DNA of 64,000 nt from Hetaerina americana (lineage: Eukaryota; Arthropoda; Insecta; Odonata; Calopterygidae). The notes under the pieces were generated by a model. It saw only the letters and a list, made by a program, of their open reading frames with translations, had not been told where the DNA came from and made no database searches. Made by a program: the position numbers and the translations under genes. Each line of letters starts with the position of its first letter. The stretch's first letter is position 1. The stretch covers positions 777,001 through 841,000 of the forward strand of contig JAKTNV010000067.1 in NCBI GenBank assembly GCA_022747635.1, read 5' to 3'. This document shows positions 21,110-32,600 of the stretch, piece by piece.

Positions 21110-23974
21110 GTGACACGCACTTCCCCACAAAGGCGTCCTAAACTACAGTCAGGCACAAATAAGGACGTTATTCAACATCAAAATAACTTAACTATACTTG
21201 TTATAAATTGCAGAAGCCTCAAGAACAAATCAGCGGATCTAGAACACATCATCCAAACTCATTCCGCTGATATAGTATTAGGCACAGAGAGTTGGCTGTG
21301 CAATGACATAAACGACCAAGAAATTTTCCCAATAGATTTCAAAGTTTACCGACACGATAGAGATACAAGACCCGGAGGAGGGGTTTTCGTGGCAGTTAAA
21401 AGTCATTTTGAAAGCAGGCAAGTTTCATTTGAAAATAATAACATAGAAAGTGTTTGGTGCACCTTAATACGGACCAATCAACCCAACATAAATTTATGCT
21501 CTTTCTACAGACCTCCAGACTCAGATTTGAAAACACTTCACACCCTCAACGATCAAATTTACAATTTTACACGTAAATATAATAACAGCATAAACATAAT
21601 TGGTGGCGACTTTAATCTCCCTGGTATAGATTGGGACAACAATATCGTTAAATCTGGGACCCGCGATCGCGAATCTTGCAATTCCATGATAAAATTGGTT
21701 CAAAGAAACTCCCTCCATCAAGCAGTACGCATGCCCACCCGTGGAAAGAACATATTGGATCTATTTCTTACAAACACGCCTGAACGTATTATTAGTGTAT
21801 CAACTGATGAGGGCTTGAGTGACCATAAAGCAATTAATGTCCACTTGGACATAGAAATAAAAATGATTGTTAAACCAAAAAGAAAAATTTATAATTACCA
21901 TAAAGCAGACTTTGAATCTTTTGCCAATCAATTAAACTCTTCACTACCCGAGTTCAAAACCCGCTTAAGTCATGTCAACGTGGAAGAAACTTGGACAGAA
22001 TTTGTCAATATCATGCAAAAAGGAATCGTAGATTTCATACCTATAAAATACGTTAAAGCAAATCGCGACCCCAGGTGGTACAATAAAGACGTTAGAAAAG
22101 CCCTTCGAAAACAGAGAATGCTACACTCTAGGGTAAAGAGGGCAGGCGTGAACACATCATCCCCTGAGAATAAACAATTATGGGACACATATAGATCCTC
22201 TAAAATTGAAACCAAAACACAATTACGTAGCGCCTTACTGGACTTTAAACGCAAAGTACTTTGCGAGCACTTGGACACTGACCCCAAAGCTTTCTGGTCA
22301 TATGTTAGGGAAGTAAATGGGAGTAAACAAACCGTGGCTTGCTTAAGGGATTGTAGCAATATAATTCATACAGACAGTGAGGGTAAAGCTAACATCCTAA
22401 ATTCATTCTTCCAAAGCGTTTTCTCGAATGATGTTGCCACCGCACATCTCCAAGAAACAATACATACTCCACCCATGGAAAAAATAACAGTGGACCAACA
22501 AGGAATTCTAAAATTGCTTAACGAGATTAAACCCAACAAATCCCCGGGTCCCGAAAATATACCAGCTAGGGTGATAAAACATTTAGCTCCAAACATTGCC
22601 CCGTACCTTGAGTTTATATTTAAAAAATCCCTCAAGGAGTGCAAAGTACCTAAGATTTGGAAAACCGCGCAAATAACGCCTATTTTTAAAGGTGGTGACA
22701 GGGAGGATCCCAGTAATTACAGACCTATATCTCTCACTTCTATCTGTTGCAAAATCTTAGAGCACATAATTGTCAGTTCAATAATGAGACACCTTGACAA
22801 TATTAACTTTTTAAGTGACAATCAACACGGATTCAGGAAAACCCGGTCCTGCGAAACCCAATTAGGATTATTTACACATGATTTACTTTTATCGGGTGAG
22901 AGAGGTAGGCAAGTGGATGCCATCTTCTTAGATTTTCAAAAGGCATTTGATAAGGTCCCACATGGTAAACTCATTCATAAATTAAAGGTCGCGGGTATAA
23001 ACAAGGGCGCCATAAGTTGGGTTAAAGATTTTCTTTCAGAGCGGGAACAGAGGGTAGTCCTTGATGGCGCTAGTTCCGACAGCGTTCGAGTCACGTCGGG
23101 GGTACCTCAGGGAAGTGTGATCGGGCCGTTGCTTTTCTTGATTTTTGTTAACGATTTGAACCGCGAAGTGAAAAGTAAAATTAGGATGTTCGCGGATGAC
23201 ACGGTGATCTATCGGGAGATATCTGGGGATGAGGATCGTTTTATTCTAGAGCAGGATTTAGGTTGCATTACTAAATGGTGTTCTAACTGGGGATTGACTC
23301 TAAATTATAATAAATGTTCAGTGGTAAATTTCTTTAAAAGATCAACGGGATTTGCTTACAAATTAGCTGGAGGTGACCTGGCAGTAGTTGATACGGTAAA
23401 ATACCTAGGTGTCACATTCACAAAAGACTTAACTTGGGGGACTCACATACGTAAAGTCTGCGGTCAAGCATATAAAAGATTGGGATTCATTAGACGCATT
23501 GTCGGCAAAAGTGACTCGAAGGTCAAGGAACGTTGTTACCACGCTCTTGTAAGGCCTCATTTAGAATACGCATGCAGCGTGTGGGATCCGAGTGAAAAAG
23601 GCCTCATTCGGGAAATTGAGAAGGTTCAACGCCGGGCAGCCCGTTTTGTAAAAAATTCCTACGATAAAACGCAAAGCGTCACCGAAATGCTCATGGATTT
23701 GGGGTGGGAATCATTGGCTGAGAGACGATTCAATGCAAGATTGAAATTATTAAATAAATTTAGATCCGCATGTTTCAGCACCGAGGTCTCGCAAATTATT
23801 CGTACTCCTACATACATTGGTCGCTTGTATCATGCATATAAAATTCGGGAAATAGATGCCAGAACTAGCCGACTCAAGGACTCCTTCTTCCCACGGACAA
23901 TACGGGATAGCAACTGCAGGGTTATAGATAGCAAAAATTCCACTTGCCACCCTCAGCGTCTAAAAAATAATTAG
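21110..23974 (+). CDS. LINE ORF2, AP endonuclease and reverse transcriptase
   Basis: An uninterrupted frame of 954 codons from a GTG at 21110 to TAG at 23972-23974; the true start is uncertain. The N-terminal endonuclease/exonuclease/phosphatase domain (about 20-245) shows LGTESW (E60), GGDFNLPG (D near 167) and SDHKAI (H239). The reverse transcriptase (about 460-740) shows KSPGPENIPARVIKHL, FLDFQKAFDKVPHGK, SGVPQGSVIGPLLFLIFVND and the catalytic FADD at 694-697. A C-terminal domain (LVRPHLEYACSVWDP and beyond) completes it. All catalytic residues I can check are present. It nicks target DNA and copies its RNA there. No frameshift or stop is seen, so it could be active or very recently active. 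Confidence 0.92.
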   Translation: MTRTSPQRRPKLQSGTNKDVIQHQNNLTILVINCRSLKNKSADLEHIIQTHSADIVLGTESWLCNDINDQEIFPIDFKVYRHDRDTRPGGGVFVAVKSHFESRQVSFENNNIESVWCTLIRTNQPNINLCSFYRPPDSDLKTLHTLNDQIYNFTRKYNNSINIIGGDFNLPGIDWDNNIVKSGTRDRESCNSMIKLVQRNSLHQAVRMPTRGKNILDLFLTNTPERIISVSTDEGLSDHKAINVHLDIEIKMIVKPKRKIYNYHKADFESFANQLNSSLPEFKTRLSHVNVEETWTEFVNIMQKGIVDFIPIKYVKANRDPRWYNKDVRKALRKQRMLHSRVKRAGVNTSSPENKQLWDTYRSSKIETKTQLRSALLDFKRKVLCEHLDTDPKAFWSYVREVNGSKQTVACLRDCSNIIHTDSEGKANILNSFFQSVFSNDVATAHLQETIHTPPMEKITVDQQGILKLLNEIKPNKSPGPENIPARVIKHLAPNIAPYLEFIFKKSLKECKVPKIWKTAQITPIFKGGDREDPSNYRPISLTSICCKILEHIIVSSIMRHLDNINFLSDNQHGFRKTRSCETQLGLFTHDLLLSGERGRQVDAIFLDFQKAFDKVPHGKLIHKLKVAGINKGAISWVKDFLSEREQRVVLDGASSDSVRVTSGVPQGSVIGPLLFLIFVNDLNREVKSKIRMFADDTVIYREISGDEDRFILEQDLGCITKWCSNWGLTLNYNKCSVVNFFKRSTGFAYKLAGGDLAVVDTVKYLGVTFTKDLTWGTHIRKVCGQAYKRLGFIRRIVGKSDSKVKERCYHALVRPHLEYACSVWDPSEKGLIREIEKVQRRAARFVKNSYDKTQSVTEMLMDLGWESLAERRFNARLKLLNKFRSACFSTEVSQIIRTPTYIGRLYHAYKIREIDARTSRLKDSFFPRTIRDSNCRVIDSKNSTCHPQRLKNN

Positions 23975-24496
23975 TTGTATTTAAATGCATGCTCTTCCAC
24001 TAACCTTATGTGTTTTGCTATAATAACACATTCTTCCCGAATGACCTCATTCATGTTCTGTTCATCTGTTTTTAAGTTTCCCTTTCAATCCCTCGTCCCT
24101 CTCCGCGGGGGGAAATTCCTGCTACCTGCAACGTTGGGTCGCATTCCCTGCCTTTTAAAGACTCTTTGGGGGCAGAGTGTTTCGTGGTGCATTTTCATGT
24201 GGTGTTTCAATTTCTTGCTTGTTGTGTCCTGGCTTCCGTGTTGTAGGATGGCTTTCGTGCCGCATCATGGGGTGCAGTTTTTTATTTGTTTTGCGGTATA
24301 TGTGTTTGCATGAGTATTGGATGAAGGGATTTTTGCATGAGTGTGTGCGCTGCTGTGGGTGTAATTTTCCGTGTTGTTTTTTTGCATGTGGTATTTTTCT
24401 TTTTTACGGTTGGTGACCTAACACCCCCCGCCACACGCCCTTGCGGCGGCTTGCGGGGTATTATGTAGATGTAGATGTAGATGTGAGCATGTTTGT

Positions 24497-24760
24497 TCCC
24501 TACTCATAGAGGGTGGCAAGTGGCATTCTGGTTAGCTCCAACCTGTTACACGTGGCCTTCCTTACTACATTGCATAGTCTTCGGAAGGGAGTCCTTGAGT
24601 CTGCTAGTTCTGGCGTCTATTTCTCGAATTTAATTATCGTAGTCCAAGCGACCAATGCATATTGGAATACGAATGATTAACGGGACCTCCGTGCTGAAAT
24701 ATGCATCTAGAATTTAATTTCATAAGTTCAACCTAGCGTTAAATTGTCTTTGTTCTAGTA
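24497..24760 (-). pseudogene. inverted older LINE copy, ORF2 C-terminus
   Basis: The minus strand aligns with the last 90 codons of the adjacent intact ORF2, for example CATATTTCAGCACGGAGGTC against CATGTTTCAGCACCGAGGTC. Further matches run through GAAATAGACGCCAGAACTAG to CCACTTGCCACCCTC before the stop. It carries substitutions and small indels. Its 3' end is cut at about 24485-24497, where the tail of the full-length element begins. Confidence 0.75.
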
Positions 24761-25320
24761 ATTACATTTACGACGATATTTCTGCCCACGCGTAGTTTAG
24801 ATTACGTTTGGCCAATACTGAATATTTCAATGCGAGGTTGGTGAATGTATTATTTAATTATAATTTATTTGGAAAACTTTCCATTAAGTCTTTATTTTAT
24901 GTTTCCAACTAAGATCTTTCATGCGATAACCTCGCTAACATAGTATTAATGACTGTATAATTAATTAAATTGTTAACTAATGATTGCGTAATTAATGAAA
25001 GTAGTGTTAATATATTTGGTCAAACCGTTCTTCATGCATTTGATATCAATGGTGGAGGCCAATGAGTTTGCTTCCTTCGGTCCTTAGTCTTTCTTTTGAA
25101 TGTGTAATACCGCTTCAATATTACAACCCTTTTTCTGGTTTGTCGCCCATCCTGGGGTTTAGGCAACGCCATTACTTTTCTGTTGACGCAGTGGCCTGTT
25201 TTCAGATTAGTTTACGCCCCTTGTGGTATCAGAACACCTTTCTAGGTCATTTCTGCTTGATTTCATATCGTTGTTTTCGTTAGACAATGCATTGTGGCCA
25301 TCCAATCGTTGTTCTTGTGT
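24760..25320. other. intergenic, no gene seen
   Basis: AT-rich sequence between the LINE cluster and the mariner derivative. It may include further degraded LINE sequence. No coding evidence. Confidence 0.4.
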
Positions 25321-25328
25321 TCTACATA

Positions 25329-25858
25329 CGAGGGTAGGCTGAAAACTAATGCGCACATACTTGTAGACCGCAAACAAAATTATCTTCAGAAGCACTCATA
25401 GTGGCATATGGAAGTAACATTCCCCCTCGACACGCATGTGCAGGTTTGAGGTTGTTTCATTCATCCAGTGTATTTCGAGGAGCGGAAGTATGGAGGCGTG
25501 TTCTAGTGCTATGTCAACGCGAGTTAAACAGCGTGCTGTTATCGAATTTTTAACTGTTGAAAAAGTGACTCCTACTGAGATTCATCGCCGTTTGAAGGCT
25601 CTTTATGGTGGCGATACTGTTGATAGGTCTACTGTCAATCGATGGGTAGTGATGCTGCGAGCCGGGAAAAGCCATAATATTTGATGAAACACTAAGCATA
25701 AATCCGATCACCGCCACAGACGATAAACATTGCCAACTCGTCGAAGATTTGATTCGAAATGACCTGCGAATCACTTGAAAGCGTATCGCAAACCATATTG
25801 GAATATCCAAGGAAGAAGTTCTCGCGCCCTACAAGCATTACTTTTCCGCCCACCCTCA
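25329..25858 (+). mobile_element. internally deleted mariner with both terminal inverted repeats
   Basis: The 24-bp ends, CGAGGGTAGGCTGAAAACTA plus ATGC at 25329-25352 and its complement at 25835-25858, differ at four positions. A TA precedes the left end (25327-25328). Only about 530 bp separate the ends, against roughly 1.3 kb for autonomous mariners. The left part encodes the transposase N-terminus; the catalytic region has been deleted. Confidence 0.8.
25490..25834 (+). pseudogene. mariner transposase N-terminal remnant
   Basis: The frame from the ATG at 25490 begins MEACSSAMSTRVKQRAVIEF and continues TPTEIHRRLKALYGGDTVDR and STVNRWVVMLRAGKS. This is the helix-turn-helix half of a mariner transposase. 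A stop follows at 25682-25684. Out-of-frame remnants then resemble DDKHCQLVEDLIRNDLRI and RIANHIGISKE. No DDD catalytic domain remains. Confidence 0.75.
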
Positions 25859-25861
25859 TTT

Positions 25862-26664
25862 AATGAATTCACAATGTACCTATCGACTGATCTTTTGAGA
25901 ATAGGAATCGTGTATCACATAGGATTTATCAGCAATGTTTTGCTTTCGGGCGAAGATATTGATAAAAATGATTCTGCCCACTGATGAGCAAGTTTTAAAA
26001 TGCATTTTCTTAATTCTGAGTCATTTTATGACCTCAGGTTTTTTTTTCATTTTGGCAAAAATCATGAAGTGTCTTCACTAGTGAAGTATCTCTCTCTCAG
26101 TCGGTTTTCGGTCAATATTCTGATTTGAAACATATTTTATCTGATTCTCTTTTACGTTCATATAAATTGAAGGCTACCCTGATACACAACACTGGCGCGT
26201 TGCACGTATTCAAAAGTATTACAGGAAATGAGAGAAATTCCGATTTCTAAATGTAGTTCATTCCACAAACATGAAGTTTGAAAAATATAGCACATCCTTA
26301 GTTGTAACAACGAGTCTTGTAACCAGCTTGCGTTGTAAGTGACCACATTCATTTTTTATCTAAAGAACAAAAAATTGAATTTTTTCACTTTACCAAGAGT
26401 CATGAGATTGAAGATCATTTCGATCAAACCTTGATCGAGAGAGATGGATGCTTTATAAAACGACAACGATACATATTTACTTCTCTGATGCGGAATAACC
26501 AAGCAACAGCCAGAAATTTTGTCAACAGTGTGTTTCTAAGGCCAAAGCATTTTGGACTGTGATTGATGATCATCCATGGGCCTTCCATTTTAATATTTTG
26601 CAAACGCCATGGCAAAAGCGGCAAAAATTGGATCTACATATAAAACCAAGATATCAAGGGTGAA
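25862..26664. other. upstream region of the CATIP-like gene
   Basis: AT-rich sequence with no coding homology. It should contain the promoter and 5'UTR of the gene beginning at 26665, but no TATA box or initiator could be assigned with confidence. Confidence 0.35.
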
Positions 26665-29600
26665 ATGAATTTAGCTGAGAAAATGTTAGAGCCGATCAGA
26701 GAAGAATCTTTTTTTAAAGAAAGTGATGTTGCCATCGACGGGATGAGTTATAAAGAGAAGCCTAATGAAGAAGATGTGGGAGTTAGTAGAAATAGCGATC
26801 TTTCTGAAAGATCTCAGAAGGAACTAATCCCAGAAGCACTCATATCACGAAAAACTGACAAACTCAATGAGTCTCAAGCCACGCGAGTAGCATATATTAA
26901 TCGAGTCGTATCACCAACTTATTTTTCCTCATATTCCATAGGTAATTCCTTTAATTGTATTGATTATTATATTATCTATCAGCTCCATAATTTTGGTATC
27001 TTGAACTGATTTGAATTCTTCTCACTGGCCATTGCTTAGATGAACGCAAGCTGATCGAAGTTTGCTTCAAAGAATCGCTGGAAATTCCCCCGAAAGATTC
27101 AGGCGAGTCGGGAAAATTTGTCGTCAGCGTAGAAAGAGAAAAGGACGGACCGGAGGTTGTTTTCTTAGTTTATGTGTCCTCAAGACGGACTGTCGATGGT
27201 ATCCAGCAGGAGAGCACAATATGGGGACGGATAACTTCCAGTTTTATAACTTTGGAAGAAATGAGAGTCGAGTAAGTCAAAACATAAATATTTCGGTCAC
27301 GATTTTCAGTACAAAAGAGCTGAAGGTCGAAACCAAACTATGGCTAAACGGCGGGGTGTATTTTTCACTTTCTTGTCATCACTGTGATCGTGATCCCATT
27401 TTACTGACCACGTACAGGCAAGGACTTCAGTTGGCGTTTCCTGCTCATTTTGAGTATAGGTCGCGAAATAGGCAAAATTATTTAAACTAATAAACTCTGG
27501 GGAATTGTTATAAGAGGAGGAAATGACAATAGAGTACGCATAACAAAATGCGTTTTCAGTGATTGGGTGGAGTGAAGTCACTCCATGAAATATTGGAAGA
27601 TGTTTGTGGAAAGCATGTCCCAAATTTAAAGCTTATGAAAATATGCTATTTCCTTCATTCATATTTGGTTAAGTGCAAAATCATTTTATCTTAGCCTTTG
27701 CAATTTGAATTGTTTAACAACAATTAAGTCAGATTGGATGCATGTGCCTGTCAACGTCGTATTCGTCACGCGCGTGTGCATGGGTGAATCCTGTTTGCAC
27801 ATGTCGGTTCTATAAATTAGCTATTGCAGTGGAGGAACGTATTCTAATTGAAACCTGGAGTCAAAAGAAATCGAAAGATTAAAAGTAGGTCCGAAGTATT
27901 AAAATTGTGTAGTTAATTTTGGGTTGTTAAATTTTCTTTGGGAAATATTAGTATTTCAATTCAACGATTCCTTAAATATATTGGAAATTTCGATTACCTG
28001 AAAATATATTATTTTTATATATTTTCAGTCAATCTCACACTTTCCTTACTTCCATATAAAAGGAGCGGAACCATTCGACAAATTCTGTAAAACTAATCTT
28101 AACCTCCGACTTTTTTAAACACGGATTTCTTGGAGATAGATCTAGAATCACGCGTGAGCATAGTACAGTTTCAGGTTTCCCCGTAAAATTTTTTACCGTC
28201 GTCATTACTGAGCAAATGTTTGCCAATTACTATGCTTAATAGCTTGGGCAAGTTTTTTTCAAAACAAGTTTAGCTGGATCATGTTGATTAAGCTAAAGTC
28301 CGCGAGTCTTGGACTTGAGAAGACTTCCTCCTCCCAGATTTCTATCGAATTCAATCTGATTATCAGTGGCATTCAGGCATGGCAATTTATCAAATAGGAA
28401 AAATAATTACCGCGAAATACTCAGTGGAAGATCATTGTATTTTGAAAAATAGCATTTGGTGCACATTGAGCAATATGATCATAAATATCTTTCAGTTTAC
28501 TGCACTTAGGGAATAAAAAAATTGAACACAACGTCTACATTATAAATGAAGGAGATAATTACCACGTTTCGGTATCTTCCTTTGATGGAAAGCAGTGGAA
28601 AAACATGGAAGAAGACTTTCCTGTCGAAAAGCAAACGGTAAATATGACCACTTTATCCAAAAATACATGCATATTAAAAAGTTAAGGAAATAAGCATAAA
28701 ACCCCGTAACAACACTATGTTACCGTTTCTTCAACTCGTGTACATAAAAGGCATGGCATTTTTTTACCAAAAATTAATGTGCCAGTTACACCAAGCAAAA
28801 ACTGATCTCAAGTTCACATATGCGCAACCCATTAACTTGCTCCCTACATCTTGCTTGCACGATTATAAGATAGATTTCTCATTCCATTTGCTCGCCTCAA
28901 CGTGAGATGATATGAAGTAAAGACTTGAAAAATGCTTAATTTGAAATGAAATAGATTCATTTGTAATATAAATGAGTGTTGTACCAGGGTTCGAGCGGGG
29001 GGTTATTGACATTTTGGTATAGACGTGCATAATTGCAGTGACGTAATAATGATAATTGCCGAGGACGGTGGACTAGATACTTTTCACGGTAGCCACAGGT
29101 CTTAGGGCACCAAATCAAACGATAAAACCCATTTCAAAAATGTAATATTTTTCCTACGTAAATTAGATATCTTCTTGCCCATATTGTATCTAGTTGCATT
29201 ATTTGTGGTCAATATAATATCATAGTTCAATTTTTAAATTTATTCCTCCTATAGTATGTACTGAAAAAATCGTCCCCAAAAAATGGGCGTACGTCTGTTT
29301 TGCACCGCTATTCAGTATTCCCTCTCATCAAAGCACATTGCACTAAAATCATTCATTGTAACTGTAGTAAATCTCTTAACTCAGTGCACCACAAGCAAAC
29401 AAAAACAGACGCCAACAGTGGCTGAGGGATGTCGCTTTCAAGCATCTACAACCGTCTTTAAAATGTGACCTTTGTATTCAATTTTACTTCTATTCATATC
29501 ATGAGCTTTTCCATTTCAAATCAAAGTCCTACAATGTGGCATACTTTTCGAATTATATCCATTTATAATTATTTTAAAATTGGCAATTGCCATGAGAGAA

Positions 29601-32600
29601 AGTGCATACGCATAGACTGTGGCAAGTGGAAAAATATTTGACTTTGGATGTACCTATATACATGTTTACTTTTCATTTTATTACGTATATACATGTTTAC
29701 ATTAGTACGTTGCATGTAAGACTACTTGTATACGAGTATACAAGTAATATATTACGCACACACTTCGTGGATTCTTCCCTTACTTTCACACATGCATACC
29801 CTCCCTCAACTTTCATATGGATAGATATTAAGGGTAGTAAATAAATTTGCTCGTGGTGATTTTTTGCTCGTATTTTTTACTTACAGGTTTTGATGGGAGA
29901 GGGTGCCAACTACCTCTTTTTAAGGTATTCAGCCATGGAAGGAAAGGAAAAGATTTCGACCTTCAAAACTGTTCTCAACGATGGCAGTCTACATTCCTGC
30001 AGATACGTAAGAAAAACTAACATCAATTCATTTTTACGGTGCGAATTTAAAGAGCTCCTTGACGCCTATATCCTTCTGGTCATATGTTTAGAAACTAATA
30101 TCTAATGCACAAGGACTTCGTAGAATCCACGACGATTGGCTTGGCTAGTGCCTTACAAGCTGGTTTAGCCTGTGTGTTTAAGGAATAATGCAGAGTCTAG
30201 GAGTAATTTTTGTCGGTTAACACTATCGACAAGTAATCCCTCAGATTACCATTGAATACAAAACTCTTAAGCTGGCAATCGATACCTTCTAGAACACAAG
30301 TTTGGGGGAACTATTTTCCAAAGAAAAATCTGGAAAACACTCGTACGTAATGTATGAAATATGCGATATGAGAAATTTGATATGGATTTTCCCTTGCCGT
30401 TCTGAGAGCAACTCATGTGAAACCGGAACAGTGGTAACATTCTGATATGCAGTGTAATTTTCCCAAACTGTAAATTCAATGAATTCATTAAAACTCAACG
30501 AAGAAGTGCGGAACTACGCTGATTTGCCCAATTCACCAAAATATTATCTTCGTGTCTTTCCATTCTGTGGTATAAATAATTGATGACAAAAATATTTTGG
30601 CGACAGATAGGGAAATATCCAGTATTCATGGCAGTTGCAGTAGCTATTCCTTTCGAAGGGTTAAAGTTGGAGTAGAGGCAGTTGCAAATTAAACCGCGGC
30701 ATAACCCTTTGAAACTAAATCCCGAGCATCGAATCTCGGACTACTATTACGCTTTTGCCTTGGGTTGATTTCATCATAAGTAGTTTTTAAATTTTTAAAT
30801 GTTTTCATTGTATTCAAACAGAAGTTTCAACGTCATTGTGGGAGCTATGGGAGAAACAAGGAGGAAATAGAAACCATTAAAGCCAAGAAGACTGTATGCA
30901 GTCCTGGTGGAGTGCAAATTATCAAATCGATTTTGAGCGCTGGGGCTGGATACATTCTGGAAGAGAAAAGAAAGGTAAGGACATTGAAAATAAAAATTTT
31001 AAAAATATTTTTTTTCATTTTGATATACCAATTGAATTATTACCGTATTTAATGAATGCGTTTTGTTTTATTGTACTTCCATCTCATGCTCCTGTGAACC
31101 AAAAGAGTGAAATGTATTGGATATTCCAATTGAAGATTTTATTTCGCGGCTATTTTTTAATTTATGTTCTTTGAAGTTGCTCTAACGGTCTCCTTGTTCC
31201 CCGTTAAAGAAAAACACTTGCCTCAATGAGAGAGTTGGCAGGATTGCTTTGCGATCTCAGGAAAATCTTGATTTTATAAATCCATTAAACAACAGAAGAG
31301 TTAGCGTATTAGAAAATAAATGAGGGAACGACATTGCAAGAAATGTTGCTCATTATTTATTGCACTGAGGATCGTGGGTGAATCTGGCCATATTTTGCAC
31401 CGAATTTCATAAATTGAAGAATCGTTTTGAATATTAAGGTGCCCTTAGTTTTTTATTTTTTATATCGAGTTCTGATTTAATGCTGTGTGTTTTGAACAAA
31501 GTTAATTTGAGACGCTGAAGGCAATGAAGCTTCACACTTACTACCTTTCAAGTATAAAGAGGGTACCTGACTTACTTTTGGTTGTATGGATTTCTTTTTA
31601 GACGTTTAGTTTTTATTTTTCCCAAATCAGTCGTTTAAGAAAGTAAGCATTATGCTGCAATGAATTTGCCCTTAATCACATCTGATCGACTTAGTCGCGT
31701 TTCTGCACGCAGATCTTAGATTTTTCTTAATATTGTTATTTATTATCAAATTGAATGAAATCGAAATAATAACCACTGTATCATGCTTAAAATGTGAAAT
31801 GTTTAGTTTGTATTTATTTTCATACAGTTTTTGTTAAAATTTTTACCTATTTAATAAATTAAAAACTCATTTCGTGAATTTTCGTTTTACAGATCATTTT
31901 GTAATCTTCCGATCCAGTTTCAATCAAGGCTCCAAAGGACATGGACCTGTTGATACCATGGTCGAATGTTAATAAATTGGACTTGATCATTACAAAATGA
32001 TTTCTTCATCCTATGATGGAAAGACTTAACAAACGTAGCTCTCAATCTAATCTTTATACGTATTTATTTGCAATAGAAGTTTTCCTCAATAACGGTCATT
32101 CTTAGTATGTCCCAAAATTTGTATTTAGACACCTGCAATTGAAACATTTGCTCCGTTGCTTCGATCATTTTCTTTTGGCAGTCCATCGATGCGTGTAAAA
32201 TTAATGCATAAGGAAGAAGAATGAAAGCTATCAGAATCTAAGTTTATTTGCTTACCTTACCAAACTAATTATTTTATTCGCCAGTTCCCCCCGGGATCTC
32301 TGCAATACCCATCAGTGGAGTACGACATCGGGCCTAAGACACCAGTGACACCAACGTCTAGCGACAGCGAAGAGGACGACACCGATCGGGTGAGGGAATT
32401 GGAGGCATCCGGCGAGATGGACTCTTCCCCGCCCTCCGTCCCGCTCGCACACGGGGTGGAGGGCGGGGGGGAGCCGGCAGGGACGAACGACGCCTCCGAA
32501 TCGGGAGCCACCGCACTTGGGGGCGCGGAATCGGAGAAGCCCAAAGATCTCTCATCGAGAGCCGACGAGGAACCGTCGGCGGTGGAGGGAGAGGCGGACG

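Larger units (their letters stand above)
20095..24484 (+). mobile_element. full-length CR1/L2-group LINE, apparently recent
   Basis: The element contains ORF1 (20217-21002), a spacer of about 100 bases, ORF2 (21110-23974), a 3'UTR of about 490 bases with GC-rich complementary stretches (CCGCC...GGCGG near 24427-24450), and a 3' tail of TGTAGA repeats (24465-24484). The 5' limit is approximate: somewhere between the end of the minus-strand copy at 20075 and the open frame at 20217. It seems to have inserted next to or into an older minus-strand copy of the same family (24497-24760). No target duplication was found. Both ORFs are free of stops. Confidence 0.85.

Noticed and set aside
29723..29744. 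A perfect 10-bp-arm palindrome ACTTGTATAC-GA and complement
   Set aside because: Short palindromes of this AT-rich type are expected by chance in 64 kb; no further structure around it.
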